Assembly (NCBI RefSeq): GCF_014837145.1 | Contig: NZ_JACYFS010000003.1 | Coordinates: forward strand, 1 to 64,000 | Direction of reading: 5' to 3' | DNA from: Chryseobacterium caseinilyticum | Lineage (GTDB): Bacteria > Bacteroidota > Bacteroidia > Flavobacteriales > Weeksellaceae | DNA: 64,000 bases | Part shown: positions 15,525 through 22,839 of the stretch, in pieces | Layout: the number at the start of each line of letters is the position of its first letter | Position numbering within the stretch: the first letter of the stretch is position 1 | The notes under the pieces: model-generated | The model's database searches: none | The model's input: only the letters and a program-made list of their open reading frames with translations | Told to the model about the DNA's origin: nothing | Program-made: the position numbers and the translations under genes

Positions 15525-16826
15525 ATGGATCAAGCACCTAAAGAAATGTTTGTAGGAGTAATCAATCCCTACGCATTAACAGAAGCAATCACCGGAAGAA
15601 AATTTGACTGGACAGACGCAAAATCGTATCAGATTCTGGAGCAGACTTTAGAAAAAAGTTACTCTGAATTATTTGATATTAAATTTAATTCGCCACTGTA
15701 CGCAGGTTTACAGTTGGAAAGGGACAATACTGTGAAAACAATGAGGGCAGAAGATGTCAAAGTAAGATCTTCAGACAAATTGGAAACCATCAATTTTTCA
15801 ACCATCAAAAATCTGAAAGATCTTTCAAAGGCAGGAATTACAGACCTGGACAGCGTTGAAATAAAAAATGCAAGACTTGATAAAGGAGACGTAAAAGTTG
15901 TTCTGAATGTACCGAAACTCAACAATACCATCACCAACACTATGGTTTCTCCAGTCATCAAAGACATCGTTTTCGGATCTCCAAACATTAATCTGGGTTG
16001 GACGCCGGCAAACTGCCTGTGGAGCGACCGTGGAAATTTCTTCAATGATGTAACGGAATTTAACGATCCTATTCAGGGTGCTGTAGGAAACTGCTATTTC
16101 ATTTCTGCGATTGCGGCTTTGGCGTGGGCAACTCCTTATGCCATAGAGCATAAAGTGAGAGCTACAGGAACGGGAGAAACACAGCGTGTAAATGCTATTC
16201 AGTTTTACACAAAAGGCGGCGGAAAGGATGCACCAAGCAAATTAATTGAAGTAACAGACAGTACTATTATCACTACTTCAAACAATCCTGTGTACTGCAG
16301 AAGTAATGATGCAGGCGAAATCTGGCCTGCTGTTTACGAAAAAGCTTTCGCAAAATGGATTAACCAAACAGGAGACGACAAACCGGATATTACAAAAACA
16401 GCTTACGGAGATCCTGTAAAAGCCATCGCTCAATTGAACAACAAAACACCGCTGTATTATTATACCAACACAAGAACTGCAGATCAGCTGTATGGTATTG
16501 TGAGAGAAAATTCGATGAGCATGAAAACCATTAACCCAATGGTAGCATGGACATACGGTTCAGGGAATTATTCAGGCTCAAATATTGTGGCGAATCATGC
16601 GTACACCATTTTAGGTTGGGCATTTGTAAACAACAAAAGTTATATTATTCTTAGAAATCCTTGGGGAGTGACAGAACCAAACGGGTTAAATTCTTATCAG
16701 GGGCTCATCAGTTTCTTCGACAACAGCTTCTGGAGACCAATTAACATGATTGGTAACGACGGAGTTTTCGCTCTGGAAATCAATGCCTTCAAATATTATT
16801 TTGCTGGTATGGGTGTAGCGAAGTAA
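15525..16826 (+). CDS. Calpain-like (C2 family) cysteine protease
   Basis: A 433-residue protein. The C-terminal part (about 160-420) is a papain-fold calpain-type protease: Cys190 in IQGAVGNCYFISAIAALA, His358 in NHAYTILGW and Asn378 in LRNPWG, with the family's WPAVYEKAFAKW at 267-278. The full triad suggests activity. The first 155 residues form a separate region of unknown fold. There is no signal peptide, lipobox or T9SS domain, so it would act in the cytoplasm unless exported otherwise. Bacterial calpain homologues are scattered and their targets mostly unknown. The gene follows a small partner gene and ends at a terminator. Confidence 0.88.
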   Translation: MDQAPKEMFVGVINPYALTEAITGRKFDWTDAKSYQILEQTLEKSYSELFDIKFNSPLYAGLQLERDNTVKTMRAEDVKVRSSDKLETINFSTIKNLKDLSKAGITDLDSVEIKNARLDKGDVKVVLNVPKLNNTITNTMVSPVIKDIVFGSPNINLGWTPANCLWSDRGNFFNDVTEFNDPIQGAVGNCYFISAIAALAWATPYAIEHKVRATGTGETQRVNAIQFYTKGGGKDAPSKLIEVTDSTIITTSNNPVYCRSNDAGEIWPAVYEKAFAKWINQTGDDKPDITKTAYGDPVKAIAQLNNKTPLYYYTNTRTADQLYGIVRENSMSMKTINPMVAWTYGSGNYSGSNIVANHAYTILGWAFVNNKSYIILRNPWGVTEPNGLNSYQGLISFFDNSFWRPINMIGNDGVFALEINAFKYYFAGMGVAK

Positions 16827-16855
16827 TGACTTAAACCAATCTAAACTTTATATTT

Positions 16856-16890
16856 AAACTTCCATAGATTTACTTTGTGGAAGTTTTTAT
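16856..16890 (+). terminator. Terminator after the calpain-like gene
   Basis: Stem AAACTTCCA / TGGAAGTTT with a 13-base loop and T's; it also lies 10 bases past the stop of the convergent acetyltransferase gene and may serve both. Confidence 0.75.
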
Positions 16891-16899
16891 ATTTAAATT

Positions 16900-17436
16900 T
16901 TACTCAGTTTCAAAATACATCAATTCCTCATCTTCATTGGGAAGTGTGACGAAGTTTTTGAACTTTAGATTCAGCTTTTCAATTAATTTTTGGGATGAAA
17001 TATTGTCTTTGGTAGTGATGGCTGAAATCTTTTTTAAATTAAACCGGTTCATGACCTCATCTTTTATTTTAGCGGCTGCTTCATACATCAAACCTTTTCC
17101 TTCAAATTCTTCAAGGACAGAAAAACCAATATCCGAAACATCCAATCCGTCACGCTCAAAAATGCCGACCGCGCCAATTTTAATATCTCCTTCCCTTAAA
17201 ATAACAGTATAATTCCCATAACCCAGACGGTTGATCTGCGGGAAAAATCTGTTTTCAATATAATTTTCAGCAGCTTCAAGACTTGTGATATGTCTGTTTC
17301 CGATGAACTTTATGAAATTCGGCATGTTGTAAAGATCAAAAATCAGCTGAGCATCGTCTAGCGAAATCAAGCGGATGATGAGCCTTTCAGTAGCAAAGAA
17401 ATTATCTTCGTTTTGCAGGTTGTTTTTTGGGGTCAT
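16900..17436 (-). CDS. GNAT family N-acetyltransferase (RimJ/RimL type)
   Basis: A 178-residue acetyl-CoA-dependent transferase. It opens with FATERLIIRLISLDDAQLIF, the usual RimJ/RimL-type start, and has the acetyl-CoA loop region SVLEEFEGKGLMYEAAAKI (about 117-135) and ISAITTKDNISSQKLIEKLNLKF (about 139-162). Substrate unknown; relatives acetylate ribosomal proteins or small molecules. Its start lies inside the end of the upstream gene (35-base overlap), so it is the last gene of a five-gene minus-strand operon. Confidence 0.88.
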   Translation of the reverse strand: MTPKNNLQNEDNFFATERLIIRLISLDDAQLIFDLYNMPNFIKFIGNRHITSLEAAENYIENRFFPQINRLGYGNYTVILREGDIKIGAVGIFERDGLDVSDIGFSVLEEFEGKGLMYEAAAKIKDEVMNRFNLKKISAITTKDNISSQKLIEKLNLKFKNFVTLPNEDEELMYFETE

Positions 17437-18064
17437 CTTTCGGTTCAGGCTTTTTTTCTATTTTTAAAAGTCTCGGATTGTTTTTGCACTTTTTATTATA
17501 AAGTTCGATGTAAGAACCGTTCTCTTCAGCTTTTTCGATCATTCCCGAAGTTTTGGAAACTGTAAGCGTGAAATGTTTTTTCTGATACGGACATTCCACA
17601 GAAGTCACTTTTCCCAAGTCGAGATAGTAATTTTTTGAATCCTGATAATAGTTGGCGGCAAGGTCTACAAACTCATCATCAATAATATAACCTTCCAAAA
17701 CCGCTGACAGCGCTGCTTCCTCGGCATTATCAATTTTACCGATAAATGATTTGAGATCTTTTAAATCTGTAATATAACTTATCTTACCCCCTTTAGAATT
17801 AACGATATAGAAAAAAGTATCTTCACTCGGTGTAAGATCAAAACCGGAAAACTGTGGCAGATAATCTTTTTTTGAACCTGAAATTTTCACCTCTTTATTT
17901 TTGCCGTATTCGTTATACACCAAAACCCAGAAATCATATTTGTCATTCGGAATTATCTGAGCCAAAACATTTTGTAAGCTGGCAAATTTCTTTTTCTCCT
18001 GTGAAAATACAAGAGTTGAAATAAGCATTAAAACTAAAATTCCGGTGTTCTTTAAACTGTTCAT
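17402..18064 (-). CDS. Secreted protein of unknown function
   Basis: A 220-residue protein with a Sec signal peptide (MNSLKNTGILVLMLISTLVFSQ). The mature part has no motif I recognise; it ends in a basic Pro/Lys-rich tail (PEPKDDPKKQPAKRR). Two cysteines (VECPYQKKHF and NKKCKNN) could form a disulfide in the periplasm. It lies 32 bases downstream of the guanylyltransferase gene and overlaps the acetyltransferase gene, so it belongs to that operon. Confidence 0.75.
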   Translation of the reverse strand: MNSLKNTGILVLMLISTLVFSQEKKKFASLQNVLAQIIPNDKYDFWVLVYNEYGKNKEVKISGSKKDYLPQFSGFDLTPSEDTFFYIVNSKGGKISYITDLKDLKSFIGKIDNAEEAALSAVLEGYIIDDEFVDLAANYYQDSKNYYLDLGKVTSVECPYQKKHFTLTVSKTSGMIEKAEENGSYIELYNKKCKNNPRLLKIEKKPEPKDDPKKQPAKRR

Positions 18065-18096
18065 AAATCGAGTTGCGGCAGCATAATGCCGGCTTT

Positions 18097-19179
18097 TTAC
18101 ATAAATTTATCCCCTTTTTTAAGGTTTTTCAGATCAAGAACATAATCTTTGATGCACTGATCGTGATCTCTCGGGCAGATCAGAAGAACCTTGTCTGTAT
18201 CTACAACGATAAAATCATTTAATCCGTCTACGATGACCGCTTTATTTACATTTTTTAAATGAATGATGTTTCCTGAAGAGTTGTAGGAAAGTGAATGTTT
18301 GTGCGGGTTGGCGTTGTTATTTTCGTCTTTTTCACTGTTCTCAAAAACAGATCTCCATGTTCCCAGATCACTCCAGCCAAGATCGGCAGGAATAACGTGT
18401 ACATTCTCTGCTTTTTCCAGAATCCCGTTGTCAATGGAAATCTTCTGAATTTTAGGATAAATGGTTTCAATACAGCTGATTTCACTTTCAGAATTATACT
18501 CACACGAAGTAAACTGCTGCGTCATTTCCGGAAGAAAATCTTCAAAAGCTTTGTGAATCGTCTTAATATTCCAGATAAAAATACCTGCATTCCAGAGGAA
18601 ATCGCCGCTTTCCAGAAAAGTATTGGCCAGTTCTAAAATTGGTTTTTCAGTAAGTGTTTTTACTTTATGCAAATCAGACTGCCTGCTTTCTACGTACTGT
18701 ATATATCTGTAGCCGGTTTCCGGTCTGGTTGGAACGATCCCCAAAGTTATCAGATAATCATTTTTGGAAGCTAAATTCAAGGCAAGTTTTACTTTTTCAA
18801 GAAAAACATCTTCCTTTAAAATTAAATGATCTGCGGGCAAAACGATGAGCGTGGCATCAGGATTCAGTTCCCCGATTTTATTGGCCATGTACAGATTACA
18901 GGCTGAAGTATTTTTCACAAGCGGCTCGCCCACAATGTTTGCCTCAGGGATTTCCGGAAGCTGCTGATGAGAAAGAGCAACGTATTCTTTATTCGTAATT
19001 ACGAAAATGTTTTCTTTTGGAATAAGCTTGCTGATGCGGTCGTAGGTCTGCTGAATCATCGTGCGACCCGTCCCCAGGATATCCTGAAACTGTTTTGGAA
19101 ATTTTTGCGTACTCAATGGCCAGAAACGGCTTCCGATGCCACCTGCCATGATTACGCAGTATTGATTTGATGTTGACAT
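18097..19179 (-). CDS. manC: Mannose-1-phosphate guanylyltransferase
   Basis: A 360-residue nucleotidyltransferase that makes GDP-mannose from mannose-1-phosphate and GTP for polysaccharide and glycoprotein synthesis. The nucleotide-binding motif AGGIGSRFWPLS (12-23) with FPKQF just after is characteristic, followed by VLPADH (about 116-121), LTEKP and WNAGIFIW (about 193-200). It is the short single-domain form, without the C-terminal phosphomannose isomerase domain found in some ManC proteins. Its ATG lies 3 bases after the SprT-like gene. GDP-mannose would feed capsule or O-antigen genes that are not in this window. Confidence 0.93.
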   Translation of the reverse strand: MSTSNQYCVIMAGGIGSRFWPLSTQKFPKQFQDILGTGRTMIQQTYDRISKLIPKENIFVITNKEYVALSHQQLPEIPEANIVGEPLVKNTSACNLYMANKIGELNPDATLIVLPADHLILKEDVFLEKVKLALNLASKNDYLITLGIVPTRPETGYRYIQYVESRQSDLHKVKTLTEKPILELANTFLESGDFLWNAGIFIWNIKTIHKAFEDFLPEMTQQFTSCEYNSESEISCIETIYPKIQKISIDNGILEKAENVHVIPADLGWSDLGTWRSVFENSEKDENNNANPHKHSLSYNSSGNIIHLKNVNKAVIVDGLNDFIVVDTDKVLLICPRDHDQCIKDYVLDLKNLKKGDKFM

Positions 19180-19182
19180 TTT

Positions 19183-19773
19183 TTAACTGCAATTTTGTAC
19201 CCTCGCCAAAGGCCTGAAAGAATACTTTCTGCCAGTTTCGAGGTTCATACAAAGATAGTTTTTTTTGATCAGACCTTCTAAAACATACTTTTGATTTCGG
19301 TAGATAAAGTTTTCTCCTTTCTTAATGCTTTCCACATAAACGCCATCATCATCATTTTTTTCAAAATGAAAATACTTAACGAGTTCCGGACTTGCCATAA
19401 AATTAGCCTTCGGAGATCTGGAGAATCTGATGATGATTGACTGTAATTCTTTGCTGTAAACGTCAATGCTTTCCATCAACATAATTCTGAATGTATGTTT
19501 CCACTCATTTCCGTGTGGTGCAATTCTTCGGCCGTACTTTTCAAAAGCAAGGAGGTGAGCCAACTCATGAGTGAAAACAAAGAAAAAAAGTTCGGGTTGA
19601 AGTGTAGAATTGATGGTAATTTCATGCGAGCCATCACGCTTTTTTCTGTAATCTCCCAGTTTAGATTTGCGCTCTCTTGTAATTGTAATGTGAATGGAAT
19701 GGCCGGCAAACCATTTTTTCAGATGGCTGACACAGTTGTCCGGCAAAAATTTTTCCAGCGTTTGAATAGACAT
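19183..19773 (-). CDS. SprT-like zinc metalloprotease domain protein
   Basis: A 196-residue protein with the SprT-type zinc site: HELAH at 69-73 (His69, Glu70, His73) and a third ligand His87 in APHGNEW. SprT/Spartan relatives cut DNA-protein crosslinks, but the bacterial short forms are poorly known. No clear zinc ribbon with paired cysteines is seen at the C-terminus; the single cysteines there do not make a CxxC pair. The start is only 1 base after the stop of the TolC-type gene and the end 3 bases before manC, so translation is tightly coupled. Confidence 0.88.
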   Translation of the reverse strand: MSIQTLEKFLPDNCVSHLKKWFAGHSIHITITRERKSKLGDYRKKRDGSHEITINSTLQPELFFFVFTHELAHLLAFEKYGRRIAPHGNEWKHTFRIMLMESIDVYSKELQSIIIRFSRSPKANFMASPELVKYFHFEKNDDDGVYVESIKKGENFIYRNQKYVLEGLIKKNYLCMNLETGRKYSFRPLARVQNCS

Positions 19774-19774
19774 T

Positions 19775-21115
19775 TTACAAACTTAAAGGAATTCCCGCAT
19801 AGAAATTTAATAATTTTAAACTGAAAAGATAATTGTATTTAGACTGAGCCACCGAGCCCTGCGCATTGGCATAGTTGTTTCGGGCAATATTCACGTCAAA
19901 AATTGTAGAACGGCCCGCGGCATAGCTTTTCTCAGCAAAATCCAGCGAAAGTTTTGTATTTCTTTCTGCTTCTGTGGCAGCAAGATAAATTTCGTAGTTG
20001 GCATCGGCGTCAAACTGGGCCTGCTGAACGCTTTGTCGGATGGCAAATTTCTGCTGTTCGTAATTGTTTTTGGCAATACTTTCATTGATTTTTGCCTGTT
20101 CCACCTGAAGTCTCGTAATTCCTTTATTAAAAATCGGAACATTTAATGAAAGTCCGCCCTGCTGACCAAAATTATCTTTGTACTGACGGAAAAAAGATCT
20201 TTCGTTAATATAGAAAAATTCCGATCCTACATTATTGGTATTCAGTAAATTATTATAAAAACTCCCCACTCCAACTGTCGCTGTAAGTGTTGGATAAAAC
20301 GAAGTACGTGTAATAACCGTCTGAGCTTCTGCTGCTTTTATTCTGCTCTCCGCAGCTTTGACCTGAGGCTGATTTTCGTAAGCAGTCGTTAAAACTTCAT
20401 CTACAGAAACCAATTGAGGAGTAAGTTTATCATCTACAACAACATCTTCCACATCAAAATCTTTATATTCTTTAAGCTGAAGGAGCTGAGCCAATGCAAA
20501 AAGACTTCGGCCTACATTGATTTCGGCGGTTTTTAAATTTTGCTTTTCTCTTGCCAGAGCCGCTGCAGCTTCTGCCAAAACAGTCTGCGCAGTAGTTCCG
20601 ACTTCTGTAGTTGCTTTGGAACGGTCATATTGCTTCTGTGCATTGGTAACCGCGCTCTGGTTTATTTTTACAATCTCTTTATTCAAAAGTGTATTTAAAT
20701 ACTGCTGTGCAATCTGAAGTGAAATGTCATTTTTAATGGTTTCAATATCATACTGACTTGCCTCAACATCAAACTGGGTTTTTCTGACAGTTTTTTCCAG
20801 TCTTCCGTTATTGTAAAGTAAAATATCGGCTCCGATATTGGCATTATTGCTGAATCTGTCGTTCCTGATACTTCCCGTTCCCAGAGAAGCCTGCCCGAAG
20901 CTCACATTATTTCCCATGTTGGCAGACACAGTTGGCAGATAGTTGCTTTTGGCAATTTTCAGGTTGACATCCTGTATCTGTTTGTTATATTCATTCTGAA
21001 TTACCTGCAGATTATTTTTCACAGCATAATCTACACATTCCCGCAGTGACCACTTTTTCTGAGCACTAAGGCTCAAAACAGAAAGTCCCGCAAAAAGAAT
21101 CAGAAATTTTTTCAT
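19775..21115 (-). CDS. TolC family outer-membrane channel
   Basis: A 446-residue outer-membrane efflux protein with a Sec signal peptide (about 1-18, ending LSLSAQ). It shows the two-fold TolC repeat: WSLRECVDYAVKNNLQVIQ at the start of the first half and a second outer-membrane-factor repeat from about 225, each with long Ala/Gln-rich coiled helices (QAQFDADANYEIYLAATEAERNTKLSLDFAEKSY). Such trimers carry drugs or proteins across the outer membrane with an inner-membrane pump and adaptor, neither of which lies nearby. First gene of the five-gene minus-strand operon. Confidence 0.93.
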   Translation of the reverse strand: MKKFLILFAGLSVLSLSAQKKWSLRECVDYAVKNNLQVIQNEYNKQIQDVNLKIAKSNYLPTVSANMGNNVSFGQASLGTGSIRNDRFSNNANIGADILLYNNGRLEKTVRKTQFDVEASQYDIETIKNDISLQIAQQYLNTLLNKEIVKINQSAVTNAQKQYDRSKATTEVGTTAQTVLAEAAAALAREKQNLKTAEINVGRSLFALAQLLQLKEYKDFDVEDVVVDDKLTPQLVSVDEVLTTAYENQPQVKAAESRIKAAEAQTVITRTSFYPTLTATVGVGSFYNNLLNTNNVGSEFFYINERSFFRQYKDNFGQQGGLSLNVPIFNKGITRLQVEQAKINESIAKNNYEQQKFAIRQSVQQAQFDADANYEIYLAATEAERNTKLSLDFAEKSYAAGRSTIFDVNIARNNYANAQGSVAQSKYNYLFSLKLLNFYAGIPLSL

Positions 21116-21298
21116 ATTGACTTATTTTTTGTTTTTAAAGCTAAAATTCAGTCGTAATTTCTTTACAGGTTTTTGAAAAACCAAAATACAGCGAATTCAT
21201 ATCAGCTTTTTTCACATTAGACGAAACCATTACAGAAAAGTTACAGCGGATGCAAAATTTATATTTTATTTTACCAAAACTTTCAGGAATTTTGTGGC

Positions 21299-22543
21299 AT
21301 GACACATCAGCAATATCAGGAAGCTGTAGAATGGCTTTTCGTACAGGCTCCTAATTATCAGATTGACGGTGAGAAAGCCTATAAACCGGGATTGGACAAT
21401 ATTACAAGACTCTGTGCTTTTTTTGGCAATCCTCAGGAAAAAATCAAATGCATTCACATCGGAGGAACCAATGGTAAAGGCTCTACCAGCAATATGTTGG
21501 CATCAGTTTTACAGGAAGCCGGCTACACTGTCGGGCTTTACAACTCCCCACACCTCATCGATTTTACCGAAAGAATAAAGGTCAACGGAAAAAACTGTGA
21601 TAAGGAATTTGTCTATGATTTTATTTTAAAATTAAAAAAACTTCCACAGGATATTCTGCCCTCTTTTTTCGAGTTTACGACCATCATGGCGTTTGAATAT
21701 TTTGCTCAGAAAAATGTGGATTTTGCTATTATTGAAGTTGGTTTGGGCGGAAGACTGGATTCCACCAATATTATTACACCTTTAGTTTCGGCTATCACCA
21801 ACGTGCAGCTCGATCATCAGAACATTTTAGGCAACACCATTGAAGAAATTGCTTTTGAAAAAGCAGGAATTATTAAACCTCAAGTTCCAATTGTCTTCGG
21901 CGATGAAAATGAAGTAGTCAGAAATATTATTAAAGCTAAAGCTGAAAAAGAAAATGCACCACTTATCGATGCAGTTTTGTTGGAATCAGATTTAAAATCA
22001 GATTTAAAAGGAAACTATCAGCATAAGAATATAAAAGTAGTTTTGGCTCTGACTGAAGAATTAAAGAAACAGAATTATGCAATTTCAGATGAAAATATAA
22101 AAACCGGACTTTTACATGTTCATCAAAACACAGGTTTCATCGGCCGCTGGTTTGAATTTTCTCAAAATCCATTTACAATCTGTGACACGGCACACAATCA
22201 GGCTGGGTTGGAATTTGTTTTTTCACAGTTAAATTCAATTCCGAAACATAAACATGTTGTTTTAGGTTTTGTAAATGACAAGAAAATTGATGATGTCATG
22301 TCTCTTCTTCCTGAAAATTCTGAGTTTTATTTTGCAAAACCTTCCATTAACAGAGGCCGTCACCCGGGCGAGTATGAAGATTTATTAAAAAATTCAAAAA
22401 TAATTTATAAAATTTTTGATTCTGTTCAGGACGCGTATCTTTCTGCAAAACAGAAATGTACAAATGAAGAAATGATTTTTATTGGCGGAAGTAACTTTGT
22501 AGTGGGAGAATTTTTAGAAAAAAACTTGACTGATATAAAATAA
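21299..22543 (+). CDS. folC: Bifunctional folylpolyglutamate / dihydrofolate synthase
   Basis: A 414-residue Mur-ligase-type enzyme that adds glutamate to dihydropteroate or folates in an ATP-dependent step. Visible marks are the P-loop GGTNGKGST (55-63), YNSPHLIDFTERI (about 81-93), VEVGLGGRLDSTN-type block (IEVGLGGRLDSTN, about 144-156) and QLDHQNILG with the metal-binding His. The C-terminal domain carries CDTAHNQAGLEF. Full length. Divergent from the tolC operon. Its last codons contain the -33 box of the downstream tRNA promoter. Confidence 0.93.
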   Translation: MTHQQYQEAVEWLFVQAPNYQIDGEKAYKPGLDNITRLCAFFGNPQEKIKCIHIGGTNGKGSTSNMLASVLQEAGYTVGLYNSPHLIDFTERIKVNGKNCDKEFVYDFILKLKKLPQDILPSFFEFTTIMAFEYFAQKNVDFAIIEVGLGGRLDSTNIITPLVSAITNVQLDHQNILGNTIEEIAFEKAGIIKPQVPIVFGDENEVVRNIIKAKAEKENAPLIDAVLLESDLKSDLKGNYQHKNIKVVLALTEELKKQNYAISDENIKTGLLHVHQNTGFIGRWFEFSQNPFTICDTAHNQAGLEFVFSQLNSIPKHKHVVLGFVNDKKIDDVMSLLPENSEFYFAKPSINRGRHPGEYEDLLKNSKIIYKIFDSVQDAYLSAKQKCTNEEMIFIGGSNFVVGEFLEKNLTDIK

Positions 22544-22556
22544 GTGTGTATATTTG
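22526..22556 (+). promoter_or_regulatory. Promoter of the tRNA-Val pair
   Basis: -33 TTG (22526-22528), 20-base spacer, -7 box TATATTTG (22549-22556) followed by CAC. The -33 box lies inside the folC coding end. Start near 22563, 20 bases before the first tRNA. Confidence 0.75.
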
Positions 22557-22582
22557 CACCACTCAAAACGAGAAATCGTCTA

Positions 22583-22657
22583 GGGCTCTTAGCTCAGTTG
22601 GTTCAGAGCATCTGGTTTACACCCAGAGGGTCGGGGGTTCGAATCCCTCAGGGCCCA
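22583..22657 (+). tRNA. tRNA-Val (TAC), copy 1
   Basis: Acceptor GGGCTCT pairs with AGGGCCC (one G-U); D arm AGCTCAGTTGGTTCAGAGC; anticodon arm TCTGG-TTTACAC-CCAGA with anticodon TAC; T arm GGGGGTTCGAATCCCTC. 75 bases without CCA, which is not encoded. Confidence 0.97.
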
Positions 22658-22658
22658 C

Positions 22659-22679
22659 AAAGGTTTACTGAAACCTTTC
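22659..22679 (+). other. Hairpin between the two tRNA genes
   Basis: AAAGGTTT and AAACCTTT pair around ACTG. It has no T run, so it is more likely a processing spacer than a terminator. Confidence 0.45.
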
Positions 22680-22690
22680 AAAAAAATTCA

Positions 22691-22765
22691 GGGCTCTTAG
22701 CTCAGTTGGTTCAGAGCATCTGGTTTACACCCAGAGGGTCGGGGGTTCGAATCCCTCAGGGCCCA
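22691..22765 (+). tRNA. tRNA-Val (TAC), copy 2
   Basis: Identical over all 75 bases to the copy 33 bases upstream. Co-transcribed from the same promoter and followed by a terminator. Confidence 0.97.
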
Positions 22766-22766
22766 C

Positions 22767-22799
22767 AAAAGTCTTCTAATTTATTAGGAGACTTTTTTT
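22767..22799 (+). terminator. Terminator of the tRNA-Val unit
   Basis: Stem AAGTCT-TCTAAT / ATTAGGAGACTT followed by seven T's. Confidence 0.85.
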
Positions 22800-22816
22800 A
22801 TTCCCCCAACTTTCCT

Positions 22817-22824
22817 TATTTTTG
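22817..22824 (+). promoter_or_regulatory. -7 box of the prolyl oligopeptidase gene
   Basis: TATTTTTG, 15 bases before the ATG at 22840; it covers the in-frame TTG at 22822, ruling that out as a start. Confidence 0.55.
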
Positions 22825-22839
22825 GTCAAATCCTTCACA

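Noticed and set aside
21116..21298. Well-defined divergent promoters between tolC and folC
   Set aside because: Only imperfect boxes (GAATTTTG, TAGCTTTA) were found; not strong enough to list.
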